From contig OZ007031.1 of assembly GCA_963931605.1 (NCBI GenBank), positions 2,232,001 to 2,296,000 of the forward strand: DNA of 64,000 nucleotides. The letters run 5' to 3'. The notes beneath the pieces are model-generated. The model saw nothing but the letters and a program-made list of their open reading frames with translations, was not told the DNA's origin and ran no database searches. The stretch's first letter is position 1. Each line of letters begins with the position of its first letter. Shown here piece by piece: positions 36,385-44,388 of this stretch. Origin of the DNA: CALUOB01 sp944322305. GTDB taxonomy: Bacteria; Actinomycetota; Coriobacteriia; Coriobacteriales; Coriobacteriaceae. Both the position numbers and the translations under genes were made by a program.

Positions 36385-36632
36385 CCAACAGAAGCTTGCG
36401 TGTCTCTGCAGCGTTCAACGGGAGACCCCTCCATGTCGTCAGGGCAGCCAACGGGAAGCTTTAATGTCGTTGCAGCGTCCAACAGGAGACCCCGTGCCGT
36501 TATGGCGGCCAATGGGATGTACCTGTGCCGTCAGGGGCATCCAACGGGAGGCTTCCGTGTTGTCAGGGCGACCAACGGGATGTTTCCTGCGATCAACGCG
36601 GCCAACCGGGCGCTGCCGGCCTACGTATCCGC
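36385..36632. repeat. Tandem array of degenerate 31-bp repeats
   Basis: Units starting CCAACGGGA or a variant begin at 36385, 36415, 36448, 36479, 36509, 36541, 36572 and 36602; spacings are 30, 33, 31, 30, 32, 31 and 30 bp. Read on the minus strand each unit starts TTGG(t/a/c)CGC and ends near TCCCG, for example TTGGTCGCCCTGACAACACG. A weaker continuation reaches back to about 36350 (gatcaaccg) and perhaps 36180. The irregular, non-triplet spacing argues against coding. The array lies in the 740-bp gap (36082-36822) before the membrane protein at 36823; the rest of that gap shows no gene. Confidence 0.7.
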
Positions 36633-36785
36633 GCGTGCCCGCGTCCTCAAGCGCGGCCGGCATCCTGTTCCTTTCCGGGACATGCGGCGTTGGCCGGGCG
36701 CGGGGTTGGCGCGTGTGCTAGGGTGGTAGCCATTGTCGGGTTGTGCGCGCAGGTGCCGCGGCGTTTGCGCGCGTACTGCTCCGCT

Positions 36786-36821
36786 GATGCGTTTTGCAGC
36801 GAAAAACGCATCGGGGGGGGG
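36786..36821 (+). promoter_or_regulatory. Perfect hairpin followed by a run of nine G next to a start codon
   Basis: GATGCGTTTT (36786-36795) pairs exactly with AAAACGCATC (36803-36812) around GCAGCGA. It is followed immediately by nine G (36813-36821), one T, and the ATG at 36823. The tract is where a ribosome-binding site should be. Confidence 0.55.
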
Positions 36822-36822
36822 T

Positions 36823-39096
36823 ATGTCAAAGCTTCGGTTTGAGTGGACGATGGCGAAACCTATGGAGAACAATACCGACGCGCGGCGCGGGCTTTCCCAG
36901 CGCGCCCAGATGGCGCTCGCCGTGGCGCTTGCCTTTGTGTGCGCGCTTTGCGCGTCGATCGACCTTACCCAGGTGAGCTACGACACGGTGGCTGCGCTCG
37001 ACCCGCAGGCCACGGGCGCTGGCTACATCGCGCTCGAGGTGCTGTGCTCCTTCCCGGGGCGCGACCAAAGCACGCTCATCCTCGCGCTGGGGCTTCTGCT
37101 CGCTCGGCCGTTCTGGTACGTGTGCTTCGGCCGGTTCGCGCGCGTCTCAGCCGGCGGTCGCCGCGCGGCGCGCGCCTGGGCCCATGCGTCGGGCAAGAAG
37201 AGCGCCAGCTACGGCGCGCACCACGGCCCCTCGTCCCCGGCGACCCCGCGCGCCCGCGTCCCGCGCCTGCGCGTCTCTCACGGTCGCGGCGCCTCCACCT
37301 GGGTGGTGGCCGTGCTGTTCGCGCTCGCGATGGTGTTCGGCAAGAGCTTCGACGTCACCGATTCGGCTGCGCTCGTGTTCGGCGGCATCAGCCAGAACAT
37401 CAAGGCGGCGCTTTCGTTCACGGGGTGGGTGCTTCTCGCCCACGCGGGCGTGGTGTACCTCTACGAGCTGCTCGACCGCCTGCGCCTGGACCGCGCCGCC
37501 CCGCCGGACACAAAGCGTGCCGATCGCCCGTCGCTTGCGGCGCGTGCCCTGCGTTCGCTTGGCCGCGCGGCGACCTTCGTGTTCGACACGCATCCCTTCG
37601 CCATGCCGTTTGCGCTGCTTGTCGTTTTGTGGCTGCCGTGCCTCATCGGCTACGCGCCGGGGCTTTTCATGTGGGACACCGGCACGCAGATCCTGCAGTG
37701 GTTCGGCTACCCCAACAACGCGAGCGGCTACCTCAACCTCATCGACCCGGCGGCGACCATCGTCACGCAGCACCACCCGCCGCTCTCCACGGCGCTGGTG
37801 GGCTCGTGCGTGCAGCTGGGGCTCGCGCTTTTCGGCAACGAGAACGCCGGCGCTTTCATCTACACCTGCCTGCAGTTTCTGCTCACCACGGCCACCTTCG
37901 CCTGGGCCACCTCGATGCTGCGGCGCCTGCATGTGCGCCGCATGGTGCGCATGCTCACCTTCGCGTTCATCGCATGCGTGCCGGTGTACGCCAGCTACGC
38001 CGTGCTCATGACCAAGGACGTCCTGTTCACCGACGCGCTCGTGGTCTTCGCGCTGTCGCTGGCCGTGGCCATGCGCGCCCGCTTCGCGGCGCGGCCCGAC
38101 GAGGAAGCCCGCTTCACCGGCGCCGACGTTGCGCGCCTGGCGCTCGGCGCGCTGGGCATGGCGCTCTTCCGCAACGGCATGTGGGTGGCCGCGGTGGCGG
38201 GGCTTGCCCTGGCCGCCGCTGTGTGCGCCTGGCGCGCGCACCGCCGCTCCGACCTGGTCATGCCGCGCGGGCGCTGGCGCATGCTCGCCGTGGTGGCCGC
38301 CGGCGTGCTTGCCGTGCAGCTTGCACTGACCGGCGCGGTGTACCCGGCGCTCAAGGTCACGCCAGGCAGCAAGCGCGAGATGCTCTCCATCCCCTTCCAG
38401 CAAACCGCGCGCTTCTTCCGCGACCACGCCGGCGAGGTCACGCCCGAGGAGTACGCCGCCGTGGCGCGCGTGCTCGACGCTGACGCGCTGGCCGAGAACT
38501 ACAACCCCGAGAAGTCCGACCCGGTGAAGAACACCTTCAACGAGAACGCCACATCAGAGGATCTCGCCGCGTACTTCCGCGCCTGGGCCGCCGAGTTCGC
38601 CCGCGACCCGGGGTGCTACCTGGAGGCTACGGCCAACAACTACTACGGCTACTTCTACGCCGGGCGCTCCACCAACTGGTCGTACACCTCCGAGTTCAGC
38701 CGCGCGGTCATGGACTGGGCCAAGCTCACGCCGTACTTCTCGTTTGCGCAGCCCGACAGCGCGGTGGTGCGCGCGCTCGACACGTACTGCTCCTACGTGC
38801 GCATCGCGTTTCAGAAGCTGCCGATACTCACGCTCACCACCAACGCGTCGCTCTACGGCTGGATGCTCGTGGTGGCTACGGCCTATGCCGTGCGCACGGG
38901 CGAGAAGCGCCTGCTCGCGGTGCTGGCGCCGGTGTGGGTGGTGCTGCTGGTGAGCCTGATCGGCCCGTGCAACGCGGCCACCTATTTCCGCTACGCCTAT
39001 CCGCTGGCGGCCACGATGCCGTTCGCGCTCGCGCTGCTCACCGCGCCGGCGCGCCGCGGCCCTTCTCGCCCGCCCGCGCCTGCGCCTGCGGCGTAG
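36823..39096 (+). CDS. Large multi-spanning membrane protein (DUF6020-like, possible GT-C transferase)
   Basis: 757 residues from ATG 36823 (alternatives ATG 36850 and 36862; frame also open to 36733). About 12 membrane segments are visible, among them MALAVALAFVCALCA, TWVVAVLFALAMVFG, FALLVVLWLPCLIGYAPGLF and a C-terminal pair around TLTTNASLYGWMLVVATAYA. A long extracytoplasmic loop lies between the first and second halves: LFMWDTGTQILQWFGYPNN resembles the D/E-containing loops of GT-C enzymes and DUF6020 proteins of Actinobacteria. The next gene, 47 bp downstream, is a polyprenyl-phosphate-type GT2, which would supply a lipid-linked sugar, so a role in surface glycan assembly is reasonable but inferred. 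Confidence 0.7.
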   Translation: MSKLRFEWTMAKPMENNTDARRGLSQRAQMALAVALAFVCALCASIDLTQVSYDTVAALDPQATGAGYIALEVLCSFPGRDQSTLILALGLLLARPFWYVCFGRFARVSAGGRRAARAWAHASGKKSASYGAHHGPSSPATPRARVPRLRVSHGRGASTWVVAVLFALAMVFGKSFDVTDSAALVFGGISQNIKAALSFTGWVLLAHAGVVYLYELLDRLRLDRAAPPDTKRADRPSLAARALRSLGRAATFVFDTHPFAMPFALLVVLWLPCLIGYAPGLFMWDTGTQILQWFGYPNNASGYLNLIDPAATIVTQHHPPLSTALVGSCVQLGLALFGNENAGAFIYTCLQFLLTTATFAWATSMLRRLHVRRMVRMLTFAFIACVPVYASYAVLMTKDVLFTDALVVFALSLAVAMRARFAARPDEEARFTGADVARLALGALGMALFRNGMWVAAVAGLALAAAVCAWRAHRRSDLVMPRGRWRMLAVVAAGVLAVQLALTGAVYPALKVTPGSKREMLSIPFQQTARFFRDHAGEVTPEEYAAVARVLDADALAENYNPEKSDPVKNTFNENATSEDLAAYFRAWAAEFARDPGCYLEATANNYYGYFYAGRSTNWSYTSEFSRAVMDWAKLTPYFSFAQPDSAVVRALDTYCSYVRIAFQKLPILTLTTNASLYGWMLVVATAYAVRTGEKRLLAVLAPVWVVLLVSLIGPCNAATYFRYAYPLAATMPFALALLTAPARRGPSRPPAPAPAA

Positions 39097-39143
39097 CCGC
39101 CCCGCCTCCGTTCCCGCCCGCTTTTTAGAGAAAGGACCCCGCC

Positions 39144-40109
39144 ATGGCTCAGCCCCGCATCGCCGTGCTCATCCCCTGCTACAACGAGGAGCGCACCGTC
39201 GGCAAGGTGGTGGACGACTTCCGGCGCGAGCTGCCCGGGGCCGCGGTGTACGTCTACGACAACAACTCCACCGACCGCACCGCCGAGGTCGCCCGCGCCC
39301 ACGGGGCGACCGTGCGCTTCGAGCCGCGGCAGGGCAAGGGCAGCGTGGTGCGCCAGATGTTCCGCGACGTCGACGCCGACTGCTACCTCATGGTGGACGG
39401 CGACGACACCTACCCGGCCGAGTCCGCCCGGGCGCTGTGCGACCCCGTCCTCTCCGGCGCGGCCGACATGACCGTGGGCGACCGCCTCTCCAACGGCACG
39501 TACGCCGCCGAGAACAAGCGCGCCCTCCACGGCTTCGGCAACGACCTGGTGCGCGCCATGATCCGCTGGATCTACGGCTACGGCTTCGACGACGTCATGA
39601 CCGGCTACCGGGCCTTCTCGCGCGCCTTCGTCAAGACCTTCCCGGTGCTCTCGGAGGGGTTCCAGATCGAGACCGAGCTCTCCATCCACGCGGTCGACCG
39701 CCGCTGGCGCATCCTGGACGTGCCGATCGCCTACCGCGACCGCCCCGAGGGGTCCTCCTCCAAGCTCAACACCGTCTCGGACGGCGCCAAGGTCGTCATG
39801 GCCATCGCGTCGCTGTTCAAGAACTACCGCCCGCTCAAGTTCTTCGGGCTGATCGCTCTGGTCTTCCTCGCCGCGGGGCTGGCGCTGGGCGCCCCCGTGG
39901 TCGCGGACTTCCTGCGCACGGGCCTGGTGCCGCGGCTGCCCACGGCGGTCTTGGCCGCCGCGCTCGTCTTCCTGTGCGCGCTGTCGCTGGCCACCGGGCT
40001 CATCCTGGACACCGTGGCCAAGAACGACCGCCGGCAGTGGGAGCTCGAGGTGTACCGGGAGCTCGAGCGCGAGCGTGCGGAGCGGCGCGGGGAGCTTGCG
40101 GAGGACTAG
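39144..40109 (+). CDS. Family 2 glycosyltransferase with C-terminal membrane anchor (polyprenyl-phosphate type)
   Basis: 321 residues, start behind gagaaaggacc. The GT-A fold begins IAVLIPCYNEERTVGKVV, with the DxD region VDGDDTYPAE and the acceptor motif GYRAFSRAF. Two C-terminal membrane helices (FFGLIALVFLAAGLALG; LPTAVLAAALVFLCALSLA) are as in DPM1/GtrB-like synthases that load a sugar onto undecaprenyl phosphate. It follows the multi-spanning membrane protein and probably works with it. Confidence 0.9.
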   Translation: MAQPRIAVLIPCYNEERTVGKVVDDFRRELPGAAVYVYDNNSTDRTAEVARAHGATVRFEPRQGKGSVVRQMFRDVDADCYLMVDGDDTYPAESARALCDPVLSGAADMTVGDRLSNGTYAAENKRALHGFGNDLVRAMIRWIYGYGFDDVMTGYRAFSRAFVKTFPVLSEGFQIETELSIHAVDRRWRILDVPIAYRDRPEGSSSKLNTVSDGAKVVMAIASLFKNYRPLKFFGLIALVFLAAGLALGAPVVADFLRTGLVPRLPTAVLAAALVFLCALSLATGLILDTVAKNDRRQWELEVYRELERERAERRGELAED

Positions 40110-40141
40110 GTGCCGAGGCGCGCCTTGCGCCTGCGTGCGTG

Positions 40142-40184
40142 GTATAGTTAGCACCCGTATGGGTATAACCCAGCCGAACTATAC
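40142..40184 (+). promoter_or_regulatory. Promoter -10 with overlapping dyads upstream of the NifU-like gene
   Basis: TATAGT (40143-40148) could be a -10 element. It is part of an inverted repeat GTATAGTT (40142-40149) / AACTATAC (40177-40184). Between them GGGT (40161-40164) can pair either with ACCC at 40153-40156 or with ACCC at 40168-40171, two mutually exclusive small hairpins. Confidence 0.45.
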
Positions 40185-40236
40185 GATACGCGTGCGCTTT
40201 CATATGCGGCGCATCAGAGAAGGAAGGACTGCTGAG

Positions 40237-40482
40237 ATGGCAGTGAACGAGGAACTCCTGAAGCAGACGCTGGACGCCATCCGCCCGAACCTCCAGGCCG
40301 ACGGCGGCGACTGCCAGTACGTGGGCGTGGACGAGGACGGCGTGGTGCAGCTCGAGCTGCAGGGCGCCTGCGCCGGTTGCCCCATGAGCCAGATGACGCT
40401 CTCCATGGGCATCGAGCGCATCCTGAAGGAGCACGTGCCCGGCGTCACCCGCGTCGAGGCCGTCAACGACGTCCGCTTCTAG
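40237..40482 (+). CDS. NifU C-terminal domain (Nfu-type) iron-sulfur scaffold
   Basis: 81-residue protein consisting only of the NifU C-terminal domain: LLKQTLDAIRPNLQADGGD and the cluster-binding CxxC in GACAGCPMS. Such Nfu proteins carry or transfer 4Fe-4S clusters. The ATG at 40237 follows gaaggaagg. The window contains several client-type proteins (AmrS, the activase, the poly-ferredoxin). Confidence 0.92.
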   Translation: MAVNEELLKQTLDAIRPNLQADGGDCQYVGVDEDGVVQLELQGACAGCPMSQMTLSMGIERILKEHVPGVTRVEAVNDVRF

Positions 40483-40510
40483 GCGGCGTGGGCACAGAGC
40501 GCAAAGCTGC

Positions 40511-40543
40511 GGGGCTGCGTCGCCTGAACAGGCGGGCGGCCCC
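40511..40543 (+). terminator. Probable terminator of the NifU-like gene
   Basis: Stem GGGGC...CGCCT / AGGCG...GGCCCC with GAAC loop, 28 bp after the stop; tail GTTTCTCG is only weakly T-rich. Confidence 0.5.
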
Positions 40544-40610
40544 GTTTCTCGTATCGGCGGGCTTGCGGCGGGCGGTGCCCGCGGTTTGGGGCCATGCAAG
40601 GGGAGGGCAT

Positions 40611-41066
40611 ATGGCAGAGGATAAGAAAAACGCTGCTACGGGCGCCGCCTGTCCCACGGACCGCTTCGCCCCCGGCGCCCCTGCCGCGGCCGCGCCCTGC
40701 GCGCCTGGCGTCCCCGCCGGCGCGGGCGACCCGCGCGACGTGGCCGTGCCCGACCCGCGCGGCTCCGACGGCGTGGTGCGCTGCTGGGAGCTGCGCGGCT
40801 GCGCGGGGCTCTTCGGGCTGTACGAGCCCATGGCCGACGAATGCCCCCACGCCAACGACCCGCACTACGCGGTGTGTCCCGCCACCTGCACGTTCTCGCA
40901 GTGCGAGCGCCCGTGGCACCGGCTCGCCGGCGGGCTCGAGCTTCTCGACCCCGCGGTGGACCGCTTCCAGGCGGTCAAGGAGCAGTGCCGCACCTGCGCG
41001 CACTTCATCGCGCACGGCCCGCGCGTGGGCGAGAAGCCCGTGGCGCCGCGCATGCGCCGCGCCTAG
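40611..41066 (+). CDS. Cysteine-rich protein of unknown function
   Basis: 151 residues from the ATG at 40611 behind aggggaggg. The N-terminal ~50 residues are Ala/Pro-rich. The core has ordered cysteines: VRCWELRGCAGLFGLYEPM, DECPHANDPHYAVCPATC, FSQCERPWH and EQCRTCAHF. The pattern suggests two metal or Fe-S sites. It has no signal peptide or membrane segment. It sits between the Nfu-type scaffold and lgt. I do not recognise a characterised family. Confidence 0.65.
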   Translation: MAEDKKNAATGAACPTDRFAPGAPAAAAPCAPGVPAGAGDPRDVAVPDPRGSDGVVRCWELRGCAGLFGLYEPMADECPHANDPHYAVCPATCTFSQCERPWHRLAGGLELLDPAVDRFQAVKEQCRTCAHFIAHGPRVGEKPVAPRMRRA

Positions 41067-41191
41067 GCCGCCGGCCGTCGGGGCGGGCGCGGGCGGCAGG
41101 GCGTGCGGCGCCCACCATCCGCACCCGTCTCGCCGGCAGGTCCGCGCGTCCTTCTCGCAGAGCCGCGCTGCATGCGTTCGAGAGAGAGGAA

Positions 41192-42028
41192 ATGCCCATG
41201 CTCAACGAGCTTTACCATATGCTCGACCCGGTGGCGTTCTCAGCCGGGCCCATCACCATCTACTGGTACGGCCTGGCCTACGTGGTGGGCGCTGTCATCA
41301 CCGGCGTGGTGATGTGGCGCACAGCGCGCCGCTGGGGCTTGGGGCTCACCGTGGACGACGCCATGAGCATCGTCATCGGCGTGGTCTTCGGGCTCATCAT
41401 CGGCGCGCGCCTGTTCTACGTGGTGTTCTACGGCGACGGGTACTACTTTGCGCACCCGCTTGAGATCTTCGCCACCAACCACGGCGGGATGAGCTTCCAC
41501 GGCGGCTTTGTGGGTGGCATCCTGGGCGGCCTGGTGGTGTGCCGCGCGCTCAAGCTCAACCCCATGACGGTGGCCGACCTCGCCGTGATCGGCGCGCCCA
41601 TCGCGCTTGCGCTCGGGCGCTGCGCCAACTTCGTGAACGGCGAGCTGTGGGGCAAGCCCACCGACCTGCCTTGGGGTGTGGTCTTCGGCGGTGCTGCCGG
41701 CGACGTGGCGCGCCATCCCAGCCAGCTCTACGAGGCGTTTCTCGAGGGCGTGGTGCTGTTCTGCGTGCTCTACGCGCTGTCCCGCAAGGTGCCGCCGCGC
41801 GTGCAGGGCACCTTTCTGGGGACCTTTGCCACCGGCTACGGCATCGCGCGCTTCCTGGTGGAGTTCGTGCGCGTGCCCGACGCGCAGCTGGGCTACCTCT
41901 TCGGGCCTATCACCATGGGGCAGCTGCTCTCCGTTCCGGTGATCGTCGCTGGTGTTCTCGTGCTGGTTTGGGCTCACCGCCGCCAAGCGCCGCAGGTCTG
42001 CTATCTTGAGAAGCACGACGCGGCCTGA
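41192..42028 (+). CDS. lgt: Prolipoprotein diacylglyceryl transferase
   Basis: Adds diacylglycerol from phosphatidylglycerol to the lipobox cysteine of prolipoproteins at the membrane. 278 residues with about seven membrane helices. Signatures: IYWYGLAYVVG, GGMSFHGGFVGGILGG, the catalytic Lgt motif GRCANFVNGELWGKP, RHPSQLYEA and GYGIARFLVEFVRVPD. Two candidate starts: ATG 41192 (agagagagga very close) or ATG 41198 with better spacing. MetQ in this window is a likely substrate. Confidence 0.95.
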   Translation: MPMLNELYHMLDPVAFSAGPITIYWYGLAYVVGAVITGVVMWRTARRWGLGLTVDDAMSIVIGVVFGLIIGARLFYVVFYGDGYYFAHPLEIFATNHGGMSFHGGFVGGILGGLVVCRALKLNPMTVADLAVIGAPIALALGRCANFVNGELWGKPTDLPWGVVFGGAAGDVARHPSQLYEAFLEGVVLFCVLYALSRKVPPRVQGTFLGTFATGYGIARFLVEFVRVPDAQLGYLFGPITMGQLLSVPVIVAGVLVLVWAHRRQAPQVCYLEKHDAA

Positions 42029-42070
42029 CGTACAGGGTGGGCAGGCCGCGCGGTTTGTGAGGAGCAAGCG

Positions 42071-42226
42071 ATGGACAGCATGACGACCGGTTTCTTTGTG
42101 CAGGTGCTTGGGGTTGTGGCCGTTGTCGCCGTCGTGTACGGGCTCATCCAGTTCGTGAAGTCGCTCCGGAAGCGCAACCGCGCCGACGATGACGCCGACC
42201 GCAGCCTTTTCGACGAGCGTTTCTAG
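42071..42226 (+). CDS. 51-residue single-pass membrane protein
   Basis: ATG at 42071 behind tgaggagcaagcg, stop TAG at 42224-42226. One hydrophobic helix (GFFVQVLGVVAVVAVVYGLI) is followed by basic KSLRKRNR and an acidic end DDDADRSLFDERF. Forty-two bases after lgt and likely cotranscribed. No family recognised; composition and ribosome site support it being real. Confidence 0.65.
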   Translation: MDSMTTGFFVQVLGVVAVVAVVYGLIQFVKSLRKRNRADDDADRSLFDERF

Positions 42227-42428
42227 CGAACGCGGACGCGCGGCGCGGCGCCGCTTGCCTTCGTTGCCGCAGGTGCCGAGGGCAAGGCGTCTCCGGTTCG
42301 CAGCGCGCCGCTCTGTTGCTTTCGTGGCCGCGCTTTTATCGCTTGGCCTTTGGTTGTAAACTAACAGTCTTGTATGAGTATCTTTCGGCCGCGACGTTAC
42401 CGCGGTTGCGTATGAGAAGGAGCTGTGC

Positions 42429-43235
42429 ATGTCCGGTCACTCTAAATGGGCAACTACCAAGCATCGCAAGGGCGCGCAGGACGCTAAGCGCTCGGCGCTG
42501 TTCTCCAAGCTGAGCCGCAACATCACCGTTGCCGCCCGCCTGGGCAACGACCCCAACCCCGACAACAACGCCAGCTTGGCCGCTGCCGTGGCCAAGGCCA
42601 AGGCTCAGTCCATGCCCAAGGACAAGATCAAGAGCGCTATCGACAAGGCCTTCGGCACCGGCGCCGACGCCGCCGTGTACGAGAACATCGTCTACGAGGG
42701 CTACGGTCCGGCGGGCGTGGCCGTGTACGTCGAGTGCCTGACCGACAACCGCAACCGCACCGCCGCCGACGTGCGCTCGGCCTTCTCCCACGCGGGCGGC
42801 TCGCTGGGCACCTCCGGCTCGGTGGCGTTCCAGTTCGAGCGCAAGGGTCAGATCGTGGTTTCCAAGGAGATCGTGGACACCGAGTCCAAAAAGGAGGCCA
42901 TGAAGGCCAACGGCGCCGCGGGCGACGAGGACGAGTTCATGATGGCCGTGGCCGAGGCCGGCGGCGAGGACTACGAGGACGCCGGCGACGAGTGGATCGT
43001 CTGGACCAACCCCGGCGAGCTCATGGCCGTCTCCAAGGGCATCGAGGAGCAGGGCGTGGAGGTCAAGGGCTCCGAGCTCACGATGGTCCCCACCACCCCC
43101 ACCGCGGTGAGCCCGGCTGACGCCAAGAAGGTGCAGCGCCTGATCGACCGCCTGGAGGAGCTTGACGACGTTCAGGACGTGTACCACACCATGGACATGA
43201 CCGACGAGGTCGTCGCCGCTCTGGAAGAGGAGTAA
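42429..43235 (+). CDS. yebC: YebC/PmpR family protein (translation or transcription factor)
   Basis: 268 residues beginning with the family signature MSGHSKWATTKHRKGAQDAKR; YEGYGPAGVAVYVECLTDNRNRT and ELTMVPTTP are also family landmarks. The family was annotated as transcriptional regulators; recent work links members to relieving ribosome stalling at proline stretches. The insert around ESKKEAMKANGAAGDEDE makes it slightly longer than E. coli YebC. The ATG at 42429 follows gaaggagc. Confidence 0.93.
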   Translation: MSGHSKWATTKHRKGAQDAKRSALFSKLSRNITVAARLGNDPNPDNNASLAAAVAKAKAQSMPKDKIKSAIDKAFGTGADAAVYENIVYEGYGPAGVAVYVECLTDNRNRTAADVRSAFSHAGGSLGTSGSVAFQFERKGQIVVSKEIVDTESKKEAMKANGAAGDEDEFMMAVAEAGGEDYEDAGDEWIVWTNPGELMAVSKGIEEQGVEVKGSELTMVPTTPTAVSPADAKKVQRLIDRLEELDDVQDVYHTMDMTDEVVAALEEE

Positions 43236-43257
43236 GGCACCCGTCCGGGTTTTCTTG

Positions 43258-43296
43258 CAAAGCGCCGTCGCGGCCCTGCGCCGCGGCGGCGCTTTG
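43258..43296 (+). terminator. Terminator of yebC
   Basis: CAAAGCGCCG...CGGCGCTTTG with additional inner GCGGC pairing, 22 bp after the stop. T tail is weak (TTTG within the stem). Confidence 0.7.
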
Positions 43297-43353
43297 GGTA
43301 CGAGGGATACACGCGTCGGCGCGCTTGCGCGCCTGGGCTGAGAGGAGGAGTGC

Positions 43354-43914
43354 GTGCGCTTGGTGAAACGGCTGGTGCTTATCGTCTACGCGCTGGCGTG
43401 CGCGGCGGGCGTGGGCGCCTTGGCGCTTGCCTGGGCCGAGCCCTGGACGGGCGTCTCTCTAGCCGCCTACGGGGTGGACCTGCGGGCGCTTCCCTTCAGC
43501 GCCGTGCTGGCGGGATGCTTGGGCATCGTGGCGCTGGGCGCGCTCGTGACGCTTCTCCGCGCGCTGTTCTCGCCCCGTCCGGCACCGCGTGCCGTGCATC
43601 CGGCAGGCTCCGAGCACATTGAGGTTACCGTGCGCGCGCTTGAGTCGAGCGTGCGGGCAGCCGTCGAGGAGGGCGACGCGTTTCTGGTGGAAAGCGTTGC
43701 CGGCAAGGTGCGCCGCCGCAAGCCCGGTGAGGCGCGCTTTGACGTGGAGGCCATCCCGCTGGTGGAGGAGAACCTGCGGGACGAGGCCTGCGCCGCGCAG
43801 AAGCGCGCTGCGGCCGCGTGCGAGCGCCTGCTGGGCGTTGCATGCGCCGAGGTGCGCGTGAGGGTGCTCCCCGCCAAGACCGTGACCGTTCGGAAGGAGT
43901 CGAACGATGAGTGA
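43354..43914 (+). CDS. amaP: AmaP-like alkaline-shock membrane-anchor protein
   Basis: 186 residues, GTG start at 43354 behind agaggagg. Two N-terminal membrane helices (LVLIVYALACAAGVGALALA; VLAGCLGIVALGALVTLL) are followed by a cytoplasmic Asp23-related domain (IEVTVRALESSVRAAVEEG ... VRVRVLP). In Staphylococcus AmaP tethers Asp23 to the membrane. It overlaps the next gene by 8 bp (ATGAGTGA). Confidence 0.82.
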   Translation: MRLVKRLVLIVYALACAAGVGALALAWAEPWTGVSLAAYGVDLRALPFSAVLAGCLGIVALGALVTLLRALFSPRPAPRAVHPAGSEHIEVTVRALESSVRAAVEEGDAFLVESVAGKVRRRKPGEARFDVEAIPLVEENLRDEACAAQKRAAAACERLLGVACAEVRVRVLPAKTVTVRKESNDE

Positions 43915-44338
43915 GGACGTAAAAGCCGGCAAGAAAGCACCCAAGACGGTGATCGAGCAGGCGGCTGCCGCGGCTGGCGCGTCCGCCAAAAAGGGGCGCA
44001 CGGCTAAGGAGGGAGCCTCGGACAAGACTTCGTCCAAGCGCCCGCGCCCGAACCGCGACGAGGCTGGCGCTTCCAAGGGACTGCCCGGCACCATGCGCGC
44101 CGTGCGCGACGTGCTGGGCGACACCGACGAGCACATCGGGCGCTACGCCGGCTCGCACCGCAACACGGTGCTTTTCGGCCTTATCGGCCTGGTGGCGGCG
44201 CTGGCCGTGTTGTTTCTGGGCTTCTGGCGCACGCTTGTGATCGCCGTCTTCGTTTTGGTGGGCGTGATCATAGGGCAGGCGCTTGATGGGGATAATGGCA
44301 TCATCAACTTCTTCCGGCGCCACTTCGGCGGGCGTTAG
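43907..44338 (+). CDS. DUF2273 small membrane protein of the Asp23 operon
   Basis: 143 residues. A Lys/Ala/Ser-rich cytoplasmic N terminus (~85 residues, longer than usual for DUF2273) precedes two membrane helices (NTVLFGLIGLVAALAVLFLG; TLVIAVFVLVGVIIGQALDG) and NGIINFFRRHF, the conserved end of the family. Sits between amaP and asp23, the standard gene order. Confidence 0.82.
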   Translation: MSEDVKAGKKAPKTVIEQAAAAAGASAKKGRTAKEGASDKTSSKRPRPNRDEAGASKGLPGTMRAVRDVLGDTDEHIGRYAGSHRNTVLFGLIGLVAALAVLFLGFWRTLVIAVFVLVGVIIGQALDGDNGIINFFRRHFGGR

Positions 44339-44388
44339 CGCCCAGCTCTCAGGCCGGCAGACCAACCGATACGCAAAGGAGCGCTGCG

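Noticed and set aside
36385..36632. Coding repeats (repeat protein)
   Set aside because: Spacings of 30, 31, 32 and 33 bp break any reading frame, and the open frames through the region lack ribosome sites.
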